This document shows positions 1 through 10,373 of a DNA stretch of 64,000 nt, piece by piece (the first letter of the stretch is position 1; every line of letters begins with the position of its first letter). The stretch comes from Carya illinoinensis (taxonomy: Eukaryota; Streptophyta; Magnoliopsida; Fagales; Juglandaceae), in NCBI RefSeq assembly GCF_018687715.1, contig NC_056765.1:12142001-12206000 (forward strand), given 5' to 3'. A model generated the notes under the pieces. It was not told the DNA's origin, made no database searches, and worked only from the letters and a program-made list of their open reading frames with translations. A program made the translations under genes and the position numbers.

Positions 1-290
1 CGGGTCACAGCCTCTGGTGGAGGCCTCCGGAGCCGATCTTATTTTAGGATAAAACATTGAAAACAGAAGAGAAAACAGAAAAGGTTTGGGGGGAGGGAGG
101 GAGGAGCCGAAGCTCCACCTCCCTCGGACGGATACCTGATTTCTTTTACCTAGAGAGAGGATAGAGCTTCTCTCACTAAAATGAACTTCATTAGGGAAAG
201 ACAACAAGGCTGACTGTGGGCCTAGAGAGAGAGTGTTTCTAGAGGAAAGAAATAATTTTTTAATGGTTTTGGTGCCCCTACAGTGAATAT
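1..290 (-). mobile_element. 5' end of a non-LTR-type retroposon copy (partial)
   Basis: Bases 88-125 repeat bases 43668-43705 almost exactly, including GGAGCCGAAGCTCCACCTCC, and both are followed by a related 'agagag...ttctctcact' stretch. At the second site this block lies near the 5' end of a complete minus-strand retroposon with a 17-bp target duplication. This is therefore probably the 5' end of a related copy whose body lies left of the window. The two copies diverge after the 'ctctcact' block, so the exact right end is not resolved. No coding potential is seen. Confidence 0.5.
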
Positions 291-1649
291 CAAATATACC
301 TGCAAGAGTTGATTTACTGTAGCTGAAAGTCATATTGGTTTACATTTAGATAATCCAATGCAGTGATTTTCATCTTCTATTAACCTAATTATCCATTTTA
401 TTTGCATTTGAATATTCCAGCGTGAATGCTCTAAGCTGTTGCGCCAAAATTAGCCCGCTCGCCTATTATAACTACTACGTTGCACTAGCAGTAGTTTTTC
501 TATATGCATCTTTAAAATCATATTTTGTTAAGATTGATTTTACATATTAAAAAAAACTCCCATATTAAAAATGCATATTTGAACAAAGTGACAGATGATA
601 TTATTATTATTATTGTGTTATTTTTTATATTTTTGTAACATATAATTTTTAATATATATGTTACAATTAGCACCCACTTTCTACAATTAGCACCCACTTT
701 CTAATATCATGTATCAAAGCTAAATAAATGAAAACTAACGGTGGATCCCAGCGGGAGCTGGGATCGGTGGAAACAGCATCGATCTTAAATATAAGAAACC
801 CAACGCCGAACATGGCCATTTCACATTGTTTCTACCCCAAACACCAATATCCCCATCAAATTTCTCTTCATCCCTTCAATATTTCGTGGGTTTGTCACTT
901 GCATTCACTGCTTTCATCCTCCTTTATCACAATTAAGTCAGAAAGAGTAAATTATTTCCATGCTTTTTTACTTAGAATGTGCATTTCACATTGATGGGGT
1001 AGTGGGACCAAGTTGGTTACAGAAGGTTCCATTTGGTCTCCACTTCGCCTAATTTTATGAAAATTTATATGTTAACAACATCACTATTAAATTAAGCAAA
1101 CATTTCATTCTGATGCTTGACATCTACTTGGTCATATCTAATGTAAATAACTTACACAATCCATCCAAGTCCACGTTAACAATGATTACCAAAAAACAAT
1201 AAAATCAGTAGTTGCAATTCTCAATACTAGAAATTAACATTGTTCAATCCCACAAACTCAATTCTTGGTTAATAATAAGAACTAGGTGTCATGTGCATGT
1301 ACCATTATTGGATGGTATTATCAGGTTTGTATGTTTGACTAGCATGTCCCAAATAGGCATGACACCTAAACTGCAGCATTTAAAAAGCATTTCTTTACAC
1401 TTATAAAATATAAATTGTACATGCAATTTAATAAATGTCCCAAAATAGGCACGATACCTTAGAATAAACTACTAGACATCAGTTTTATAATGATTATTTT
1501 AGTCTACTCAACACTTTCTTCATCAGTCTCTTGGACATTGTCTTCATCAGAGTCTCGAACACTAGTTCCATCAGTTGAATAAAAAATTACTGTCAAAGAG
1601 ATCATCCGATGCACAGTCATTTAACCTGTCGTTGGTAAACATCTGCTGA
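291..1649. other. AT-rich spacer without recognised genes
   Basis: Non-coding, AT-rich DNA. Short open frames on both strands lack recognisable domains. It may be the left part of the CACTA element that starts around 1650, but I could not find a CACTA-type left terminus here. Confidence 0.5.
662..701. repeat. 20-bp direct repeat, two copies
   Basis: The unit 'tacaattagcacccactttc' occurs twice back to back without mismatch. It lies in AT-rich non-coding DNA and looks like simple slippage. Confidence 0.85.
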
Positions 1650-4600
1650 CCAAGATTGTCACTAGGTCTCACATTCAATGCAGACATGGGGACCATTAGT
1701 TCAACATCTTGCCTTATCAATGGGAATGAAGCCCATCATGTTTAAAGTGAACATCACGGAAGGGTTCAACAGATTCCTCATCCTGATATGCCTCGCCCTC
1801 GCTACAATCATCTGAATCACTTACTAGTGGCACTTGTGGAGCGTTATACACATTCCTATACGTTATCTTCTGCACAACATGCTAAGAACCACCTAAGTTT
1901 GTGCCTTTGAGATAAAAACTTGTGAAGCTTGACATACCAACATGAATGGTTCATCCTCATACCATTTTTTGCTAAAATTCACACTTGTAGTATGGTCAGT
2001 CACACGTATCCCTTGGTGATCACCCACGTCAAATCAATCGCATTTAAATACCCACACACGCTACCATCCCATGTAGCAGAACTCCAAGATGTCATTCAAG
2101 ATGCCATAGAAAGCCACCATGTTGGCTTCGTGTTCGACCATAACTACTACTCCACTATTTTAGGTTTGAATGTTTTCTTTATGATGCTTTGTATGAAACC
2201 TTATATCATTCATTATACAACCTTGATAGGATGCGACCCAAGGGTCAGGACTACAAGCTAGTGCATAAAGATCATAAAAAACTTGGTCAAGATCACTAGC
2301 ATGCAATGCTTGAAACTGCAAAAAGCCCCCAAGTTTGCAATACATAAAGATGAAATGACAAGCTCTGGTTGTTTAGGTCTATTTATTTTGTTATTAACTA
2401 GAAATGGCTTACGCATCTTTTAAACCATTGTGGCAATTTAGCTTGATGCTGCCTCTCAATGTTAGGAATACTCTGTTCATGTAAAATGTTGTAATGCTCA
2501 CTACAAAAACAAAAAAAAAACAAAAAACAAAAATTATAGCATAAAAATAAAGGCATAAACAATGAACGATGAAATGACAGCAAAAAATTTGATGGTCGTT
2601 GCTATTGCTAGTTTGTCCATAGGAAATGCTATTATCAGGTTTTTACTCTAAGTACTGCATGGCCTCTGTGCAGTTATTAAGGATGTACCATCTTGCGGTC
2701 TTAAATAGTTTCTTCTCTAACTGGACAGGTGTTGAAGACCCGATTGGCGCTAACTTTTGTGAGAAAACTAAGAGGTCACTCATGTCATTGGTTGTTTGAA
2801 CACCAACATCAAAGTTTCGATCTTCTCGACTGAATGATGTTGGTATATCATGCAAATACATGGACGAGAATGTCAAGCATTCTACCTGAATATAGGCCTC
2901 GGCAATGGAACCTTTCGGACGAGCTTTGTTTTTAACGTATCGCTTACATTTTCTCAAATACATCTTGAATGGATACACCACTTACACTAAACAGGTCCAC
3001 CTAACAACAGTTCTCGGGGCAAATGGACGGCTGGATGGACCATTATGTCAAAGAAGCTTGATGAAAATATCATCTCAAGCTTGCAAAGAATGAGGACAAT
3101 CTTAGACTCAAGACGCATAACCACGTCCTTCTTACACGTTCGTGCACACTATTCCCTAAAAAAACGTGCTAAGCTCCATCATTGCCAAACGTATATCACT
3201 CCTTAAGTACACACCGATCGCCACTGGTAGTAATCATTGCAAAAAGATATGGGCATCATGGCTTTTCGTTCTAGAGATTTTACAATCACTCACATTAACA
3301 CATCTAGAAATATTAGAAGCAAAGTCATCTGGGAACTTAACACAACTCAACCAATGACATAACTCTTTCCTTTCATCTCCATACAGCATGAAGTAGGTAT
3401 GAGGGATAGTAACTCGATCTCTATCTTGTTTCAAGTGCAACTCTTTCTCGATACCAAGTTCAGCCAAATCCCGTCGAGCATTGATATTATCTTTTGTTTT
3501 ACCTTGAATATTCAGTTACGTACCCAATACACTTTCACAGATATTCTTCTCGATGTGCATCACACGAGGTTATGCCTAATTTCCTGGAAAGACCAATATG
3601 GAAGGTTGAAAAAGATACTTTTTTTGTCCAGTTTAACTCATGAGGGCCACTTTTTTGCCTTTTTGCACATTTTCCAAAATGCACAACATCAATGTTATCT
3701 AGTTGCTACAAAATATCTTCTCCTGAAAGCTATCGGGGTGAAATCCGGTGATCTTCTTGCCCATTAAAAATAGTCTTCTTTGTTCTCCAAATGTGACCTG
3801 ATGGTAGGAAGCGGCGATGACCCATGTAACAATGTTTCCGACCATAAGGAAGCCACATGGACTCCGTGTGCATATTGCAGACTGGACATGAAAACTTGCC
3901 TTTAGTGCTCCAACCGAAAAAGTTCTCGTACGCAGGAAAATCATTAATTGTCCACAACATAGTAGCATGCAAGCGAAAAGTTTGGCTACCCATTGCATCG
4001 TACGTCTCAATGCCATTTTCCCACAAATCCTCTAGTTCATCAAGCAACGGGCAGAGATGAACATCAATTTCATTCTAGCAGCTACTTAGGACCAAGTATG
4101 AGTAATGACAACATGAAGAATAGATCTTTCATGCATAACCATGGTAGCAAGTTATATGGGACTAGAATCATAGGCCATATACTATATGGTTTAGCCAAAT
4201 TATTTAAAGGATTGAAGCCATCACTAGTAAGATCGAGCCAAATGTTATGAGGATCTCCAACAAACTAGGAATGATCTCTATCAAATTTCTGCCACATCTC
4301 AGAGTCGGTAGGATGTCTCAAAGTGTTATCATCTCCTAACCTTTCTATTTGATGCCACCTCATGCTTTTTGTTGTTTTCTTGGACATGAATAATCTCTAC
4401 AACCTCGATTTCAATGGAAAAAACCGCAATACCTTCTGAGGTACTGGTCGTCGCCTATGTGACGAAGACACCCACCTGGATGAACCACACTTTGGGCGCG
4501 CTTGCTTGTTAGCATTTTCCTTCCAATATAGTATGCAATCATTTGGACATGCATGTATTTTGATGTATTTAAACCCCAAGCCCCACTCTAAGGACTGTGC

Positions 4601-5230
4601 CTCATTAAATAAGTTAGGTAAGAGTGCATCAGGAAAAGCAATCTTCAAAAGTTTAATAAGCATGTCAAATGACTTTACATTCCAGCCACCAACTGTTTTG
4701 ATGTGCAGTAACTACATAATGAATGATTGTTTTGAAAACGTTATGCAACCGAGATAAAATGGATAACGAGCATCTTCCAATAGTTTTTCCAAAGTGTTTG
4801 GTTCCGAGCGCACTTGGTTTAGAAAATTAGTATGTGTATCCATCTCTTCATCAACTCCCACGGTGGTAGTTTCATGAATATCACCCAACATCTCATGGAT
4901 GTCATCAATGTAACCATCATCACCATTGTGAAGATTTTCCCCTGAGTCTCTGTAGCCTATTCATTAAAATTCATCAATTCTTGCTCCCCATGAAATACCC
5001 ATTTTGTGTAAGCTAGATCCATCCTTGTAATGAATAAATGTCCTTCAACCTCATTGATAGGAAGGAACAATAAATTATGGCATCTTCGATACGAACACCT
5101 CACTCGGTTATTTCTATCAGTGTGAACACCAACCATTGTGGAAAATGTCCAACCCCTTTGGCATATTTTTTTTACCTAAACCTATCTCTAACATTCATCC
5201 AACTTTTTTTCATCTACATGATATGCAATA
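1650..5230 (-). pseudogene. TNP2-type CACTA transposase, broken
   Basis: The minus strand, read right to left, holds the usual plant CACTA transposase blocks in order. At 5130-4960 is a Transposase-associated N-terminal domain (RVRCSYRRCHN, then KWVFHGE). At 4663-4397 is the start of the Transposase_21 region (HACPNDCILYWKE...PKCGSSRW). At 4047-3730 is its core (ETYDAMGSQTF, LWTINDFPAYENFFGWSTKG, CYMGHRRFLPSGH), and at 3467-3234 the FPDDFASNISRCV and KSHDAHIFLQ blocks. At 2981-2643 is a DUF4218-like block (KARPKGSIAEAYIQVECLTF). At 2345-1850 is a DUF4216-like block (GCIMNDIRFHTK, then a CDWRDVG-like motif). Frame changes and stops separate the blocks, so no full-length protein can be made. 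In life this protein would cut and paste the element using its terminal repeats. The family assignment is firm; exon limits are approximate because introns were not modelled. Confidence 0.85.
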
Positions 5231-6724
5231 TTAATGACTAGAAATTGCAAATTTAGACTTTCCAGCAAACATCAAGCATTTATGCAACCCCGATGATAGA
5301 CTAAGAATTTGTTGGGTCTGCCTCGTTCTAAAAAGAAAGATGAGGAAATCTATCATTGGTGCATAATTCTATCGACGGCCACGTACAAGTTCTACTACCA
5401 TAATAGCATGTAAATTGCGGTTTTCAATTCCAAAGTAACAAAAAAGATAGTAATTGTTGAATATAGACTGAAAAATCTTAGTAGTGGTTATGTAGCAACA
5501 TGCTAAGTGAATTTTAAATTCAACAAAAGCCCTCTATATACACTCAAATTCCATGAAATGTTTGGATTTGGGCACAGGAAAAAAAGGCCTCAATCAGTGA
5601 GGCATCTCATTGGCCTTCAAACATAAAAAAGGAAAAAAGAAACCATCTTCTCAACAGATAGCATATCCCATCTAAATTTAGCGATGCACATCAAAATGCA
5701 ATTACCATCATCCAAAAAATGAAATAGTGATTGTATAAAAAAACCTAATAAATGTTCTTCAACTAGTATAACACCCAACAAAGATGTTGGTGAAAAACAA
5801 CTAATTAAGCAAATGTTTAACCCTAACCTTGTGACAATTGAGCGGAATGAACATTTATCCACTATAAGTAAAGGCCGATCCCATCTCAAAGCACATCCTC
5901 TTGAGTTAAGTTCCATTTTGGATGCATCCAGAAAACCAACAAAAACAAAAAAAAATATACAAATGGTCCATTCATGTCTAAACAGGACTTTAATCAAACA
6001 AATGGCATGCAAGTGGAAAGTTCAATTTTCCAAATCACTAAATTATGTAGCTGCCAAAGTACAATTACAGTCTTAACTCTTTACTAGAAATAACACAATT
6101 CAAGGAGGCCAAGTGTTGTATAACAGAGGATGCAAATACTCAAGTAATGTAGGTGAGCGTCGATATGGGTTATATTGATGTTAGTAATACGTACCTTGAA
6201 TGGAGGTGTAAGTGAAAGTGAGATTTAATAGAGGCTTAGAATAAGAGAGATTTTTATGTGTTCTTAATCTGAATCTACATAAATAGCTTCCTCTAAGCTT
6301 GATAAGCTGAAATCCCCTCCCTGGAGGGCCACTCGACAGCTCGCAGCAACAATAGGTAGTGTGCGAACAACATTTAGGGAAAAATATAAGGGTATACACG
6401 ATGCATATATAGATTTTCTTTTGCGTCAATAATTTGGACACTAAAAGTTAAAGATGCGTTGGAATAGACTACTTTGGTTATTGTGACTATTGAAAATTGA
6501 CGCTTAACGGTCTGATGGGTTTAATTTCTTTTGCTACTCACAAAATCAGACGCAACTAAATGTAGGTCGATGCAAATAAAATTCACACTATACATGTGGC
6601 TAATATGACCATTTCTTATGGTTATTTGCGGTACATTTAATAAAGACGTAAATACTCATTTATTGCGACAATTTATCTAATGATGGAAAAGAATTGGACG
6701 CAAAAAGCTGTTTCTCTTGTAGTG
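1650..6724 (-). mobile_element. Decayed CACTA (En/Spm) DNA transposon
   Basis: The right terminus is readable: the sequence ends with 'tttctcttgtagtg' at 6724, the reverse complement of a CACTACAAGAGAA-type terminus. The last 400 bp carry repeated GACGCAA-like motifs (for example near 6422, 6498, 6550 and 6698), as expected of CACTA subterminal repeats that bind transposase. The transposase remnant reads inward on the minus strand (about 5230 to 1650). I could not locate a left CACTACA terminus, so the left end is either lost or beyond the window. The 1650 boundary is simply where transposase homology fades. About 1.2 kb between the coding remnant and the right end is non-coding. Confidence 0.75.
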
Positions 6725-6998
6725 ACTGTAGCAATATTTTATTCAACTTTCAACTTTCATCTTAACTCATCTCATCTCAACTCACTATCCAAACGGCTAT
6801 CCAAATGGCACTATCTAAATTGTATTCAAAGATAAGATGAGATAGTTTTAAATGAAAGTTGAATAAAATATTATTATTATTATTATTTTGGGATTTGAAA
6901 AAATTAGATTATTTATTATATTTTATATGAAAATTTAAAAAAGTTATAATTATAAGATAAGATGAAATGAGATATTTTCGAATCCAAATGAGTTTTAA
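6725..6998. mobile_element. Two adjoining AT-rich MITE copies (GTTTGGAT family)
   Basis: Bases 6730-6793 are the tail of one copy, ending 'cactatccaaac'. Bases 6794-6990 are a second copy in the opposite orientation, beginning 'ggctatccaaatggc' and ending 'cgaatccaaatgag'. Both carry the family signature of 'gatgagatag' and 'gaaagttgaataaaatatt' followed by an (ATT)n run and 'gatttgaaaaa'. Other members lie at about 25725, 53390 and 58790. They have no coding capacity. Confidence 0.65.
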
Positions 6999-7121
6999 TT
7001 TTAACTTAGGTGAACCAAACTAGGGAAACAAGAATAGGTATTGGTGAGCTTACTCCAACAAGTAATCTGGATTAAATTTTAGCAACTCCTTCCATATGAG
7101 CTCCTTCATATCTTCCTCATC
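6999..7121 (-). pseudogene. Fragment of the last exon and 3' UTR of the MPK13-like gene
   Basis: This stretch matches the 3' end of the MAP kinase gene at 54650-54770 and the second fragment at 30177-30295. The minus strand keeps the conserved C-terminal reading (DEEDMKELIW... ending LLE and a TAA stop) plus the 3' UTR 'cctagtttggttcacc'. The homology ends where a CACTA-like terminus, CACTATAAGAAAAATGG, begins at 7122. It is far too short to encode a kinase. It is either a transposon-carried scrap or a duplication remnant cut by a later insertion. Confidence 0.8.
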
Positions 7122-7572
7122 CACTATAAGAAAAATGGTTTTTTGCAACGATTTTAGTATTGTTGGAAATAAAATTGTTGTATTAAGTCATCAATTCCAG
7201 CGATTTTGATGTCGCTACACTAATTTAATGTCATGTTTTAAAACTGGTCTTTTGTAGCGATTTTTTTATTTTTTACAATGAAAAAATTCGTCACAATACG
7301 TACACTAAGATTTTGCAGCGAGTTATTTCTTTTTACAACAGACAAAAGAGTTGCAAATGATGTATAATGTATTGCAACGAAATATAAATTGCTGGGAATG
7401 TCATTTTAAAGCGTTTAGCACGAAGTCTAATTTATCTTCCCCCTCCCTTCGATTTTCCCTCGTACAGTACTCACATATTCCGATTCCCCTTTCTTCCCAA
7501 TTCCATCTTCTCCATTTAATTCTTACTGCAACTGTCCATTTCCATTTTCCAATTTTCATTCTTACATTTTTA
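7122..7572. mobile_element. Left end of a second CACTA-like element, interrupted
   Basis: It begins CACTATAAGAAAAATGG and carries repeated subterminal words such as 'gcaacgatttt', 'cagcgatttt', 'tagcgatttt' and 'gcagcgag' over the next 300 bp. These are typical of CACTA subterminal regions but differ from the GACGCAA motif of the element ending at 6724, so this is a separate family. At 7573 it is interrupted by the copia element. The sequence probably resumes at 14966. I did not find the matching right terminus. Confidence 0.5.
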
Positions 7573-7950
7573 TGTTAATTGGAGAGGCGCCCACGTGGGG
7601 CATACCCCTCCTTTACCTCTATCTAACGTATGGCTTTAAGCCATGCGTTTCTACCAATTAAATGGCAGATTAAGACTGGCCTTTAAGGCCAGCCGTGTAT
7701 GGGCCTATATATAGCCCCGCTCTTTTGATTCTTGGGTATTATCTTTTTTTTTTTAAACTCTTTCTCTTTTTTGTTCTCTCTTAAAAATAGTATTTAGACT
7801 GTGGATTTGTTAAAGCGTTACTCTAGTTTTACACTACGTAGTACGCTTTACCACTAAATGGAAACTCTTGAGATTTGTCGATCTGGAGAAACTTGTGGAG
7901 CATCTTTATAAGCTGAACTTGAGGTACTTTCCGCTGTATTTTTTCTAACA
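7573..7950 (+). repeat. 5' LTR of the first copia element
   Basis: It starts TGTTAATTGGAG and ends TTTTTCTAACA, and is matched by 14580-14965. It includes a TATA-like 'cctatatatagcc' at about 7710, the likely promoter of the element's RNA. The 3' LTR lacks that TATA stretch but carries an extra copy of the 'catggctttaa/catgcgtt' motif, so the two LTRs have diverged by indels as well as by substitution. Confidence 0.93.
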
Positions 7951-7963
7951 TTGGTATCAGAGC
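7951..7963 (+). promoter_or_regulatory. Primer-binding site for reverse transcription
   Basis: TTGGTATCAGAGC directly follows the 5' LTR. It matches the 3' end of initiator tRNA-Met, the usual primer of plant copia elements. Confidence 0.9.
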
Positions 7964-8039
7964 TTTTATAATTGCTTCCAGTTTTTTTTTTGGCATATGC
8001 ATGTAAACTATTTTTTTTTATTCGCGCACATGTGGTGCT

Positions 8040-8350
8040 GCAGTGTTTTCTTAAAAAAAAAATTGGCTGAACCGCTCTGCAGCAGTGCTGCACGCACCAC
8101 CCACACACGGTGGTGCAACGAGCACCACCTCTACTCTCGGTGGTGCAGCGTGCACCACCTGTACGTGGGAGGTGCAGCGCGCACCAACAGGTGCCCATGG
8201 TGCTCCATGCACCGTGAAGGCACCTGCAGCACCACCTCGGTGCTGTGCACACCAGAGGGGTGCTGCCAGCACCAGAGCAGCGCCGGCTCGGTGCTGCGCA
8301 GATCAGAGGGGTGATGCCAGGACCACCTTGGTGCTGCAACAGCACCCAGC
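8040..8350 (+). repeat. GC-rich palindromic GGTGC/GCACC repeats in the copia leader
   Basis: About 300 bp are built from short alternations of 'ggtgcagcg' and 'gcaccacc', giving many overlapping inverted repeats. The region lies between the primer site and GAG, where packaging and translation-control RNA structure is expected. Open frames on both strands here have biased composition (Cys, Ala, Thr, His) and no homology signal, so I treat it as structured RNA leader rather than coding. Confidence 0.6.
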
Positions 8351-8961
8351 TTCCTCTGGAAGCAGTTTCCGACCAACTATGGCACCAGTGACCTCCAAAA
8401 ATGGCAACATAAGTTTTTTTTTTTCCCGAGTTACTGTTCACGTGAACAATAACGACTGGAGGAAGAAGATGACTCTTAGGTCATCTGCTTCCAAATGGGC
8501 TTGGGCTGTTTTTCAACCCATTGTTTCAGCCCACTGTTTTTTTTTTTTTTTTTGAGAAAGAAATGGGCTGGGCCTTTTCGGCCCATTTGTTTTTTGTTAT
8601 TACCAATACAAAAAAAAAATGGCATGATTTAATATATGCTTAGATATATTGTTATATTACATGTGATCTTTTATTTAATGTTATAGATTAAATGTGATAA
8701 CATGTGAATTTTTTGTTTATTTTCATGCTATTTTTTTTCCATAATGTCATAATACATGTGATCTTTTATTTAATTTTTTAGAATTAAATGTGATAATATG
8801 TATGTGTGTATTGAACATGTGGAAATATGATTATTTTATCATCTATGAATGTTAGACTTAAATGTTTAGACATTAGTCTTTATTTCTTTTAGTGATAAAA
8901 TAGAAAATCCCACTAAGTTGTCTTAGTTAGAATTGTCAGTGTGAATGATAGGCTGAAAGAA

Positions 8962-9260
8962 TTGCAGTGACCCCAGTAAGAACTGTAAATGCATTGTATA
9001 GCCAAAAGATCATGGTGACCCCAGTAAGAACTGTAAATGCACTGTATAGCCAAAAAGACTACAGTGGCCCCAGTAAGAACTGTAAATGCACTGATGGAAC
9101 AAGAAAAATGAACTGTAATAGTCCATATGAACCATCTTTGTAGACTGGCCCAACAGGTTGCTGTAGTCTGGCTGTCTTTGTAGACTGGCCCAATAGGTTG
9201 CTATGGTTTGGATAGCTGTCCTTGTAGACTGACCCAAAAGGTTACTGCGGTTTTAGTAGG
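8962..9260 (+). repeat. Two consecutive tandem arrays in the copia leader
   Basis: The first array (8962-9093) has three units of about 49 bp with the core 'ccccagtaagaactgtaaat'. The second (9136-9260) has three units of about 40-44 bp with the core 'cttgtagactggcccaa'. Both lie just upstream of the GAG start at 9499. Confidence 0.85.
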
Positions 9261-9498
9261 TTATATCTTTACATGTAACTAGGCCTAAATGACTACTTAA
9301 GATAGTGGGAGTATGGTTGAGATTTATGATGATAAATTCTTCCATATTTGGTTTTTTAAAATTTGCGCGAGAATTGAGCTAGAAATCTAATAATTGGATA
9401 TTGTGGCAAATATGATTCTGAAGCCTAGCGATTTTTCAATCTTGTGGCAGATTTCTTAGGTGTGTGAGTAATATCCCTTCTTTGCGTATTGTAGTAAA

Positions 9499-10325
9499 AT
9501 GGCATCCAAGAATATTGTTGTCGACTTAAACAAATGGGAGAAATTAGATGGGGAAAACTATGACATATGGCATCGCAAGATCCAATATGTCTTAGATGAG
9601 CAAGAGGTCTTGGAGGCCTTATCTCACACCCTTACTATGCCCGAGGAAGGAAACTCGGAGCAACACAAGATAGATCAACAAGCCTATACCCAATGGGCTA
9701 ACAAAAATCGGTGCGCGCGCATAATTATGTTAAGCAGCATGCACAATGATCTAATGTGTGAGTTCGAGGTCTATGACACTGCCCAAAGCATGTGGGAGGC
9801 TTTGAAGTTGAAGTTTGGTGAAACTTCAGCCACTAGGTTGCGTGGATTAACCATAAGGTTCGACTCCTATAAGATGCGCTCTGACCACACGATGAAGCAG
9901 CATCTTAGGACTATGTCAACTATTATCTGCGAACTTAGGTCGGCAGGAAACAACCTGACAGATAACAGCAAGTACAGGCAGTGATAAGATCACTACCAAA
10001 TTCTTGGGAGAATATGAGCCAGAATCTAACGCATAACGAGAATATCAAAGACTTTGATGATGTCTCGCATCACTTGAAATTGGAGGCTGAGTGCCTAGAG
10101 GCTGCTAAACCCAATCATACGGTCTATGTGGCTAATGCTGGTTCGCGCAAGGCATCAAGGCTTAAGTGCAAGAAGTCCAAGAATGGAGTAGCTGCTGGAC
10201 ATATTAAAAAAGTGTCAAGAACTTCTCAGCGTACCAAGAGGGGCAAGCGCGGGTAAAAAAAATCAAAATTAGAGTGCTTCAACTGCGGAAAGATTGGCCA
10301 CTTCGCTCGTGACTGCACTGAGCCG
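9499..10325 (+). pseudogene. copia GAG (nucleocapsid polyprotein), frameshifted
   Basis: The ATG at 9499 opens a reading with the copia GAG start (KWEKLDGENYDIWHRKIQYV) and the later block SMWEALKLKFGE. A one-base loss near 9965 breaks the frame, and the reading continues in another frame from 9981 to 10256. A further break precedes a canonical zinc knuckle (CFNCGKIGHFARDC, CX2CX4HX4C) at about 10279-10320. In the element's life cycle this protein would package the RNA into virus-like particles. It cannot be made in one piece here. Confidence 0.85.
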
Positions 10326-10373
10326 AAAAAGGTACACTCTGACTTTTCTCGCATTGTTTTTGTAACTAGCCAT

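Noticed and set aside
2497..2520. CACTACAAAAAC as left end of the CACTA element ending at 6724
   Set aside because: Transposase sequence continues to the left of it (2345-1850), its neighbourhood lacks the GACGCAA subterminal motif, and the 3-bp flanks do not match. Probably chance in an A-rich stretch.
7854..8555. 195-codon minus and 156-codon plus ORFs
   Set aside because: They fall across the copia 5' LTR and its palindromic leader. Composition is Cys/Ala/Thr-biased, no domain, and several frames are open simultaneously.
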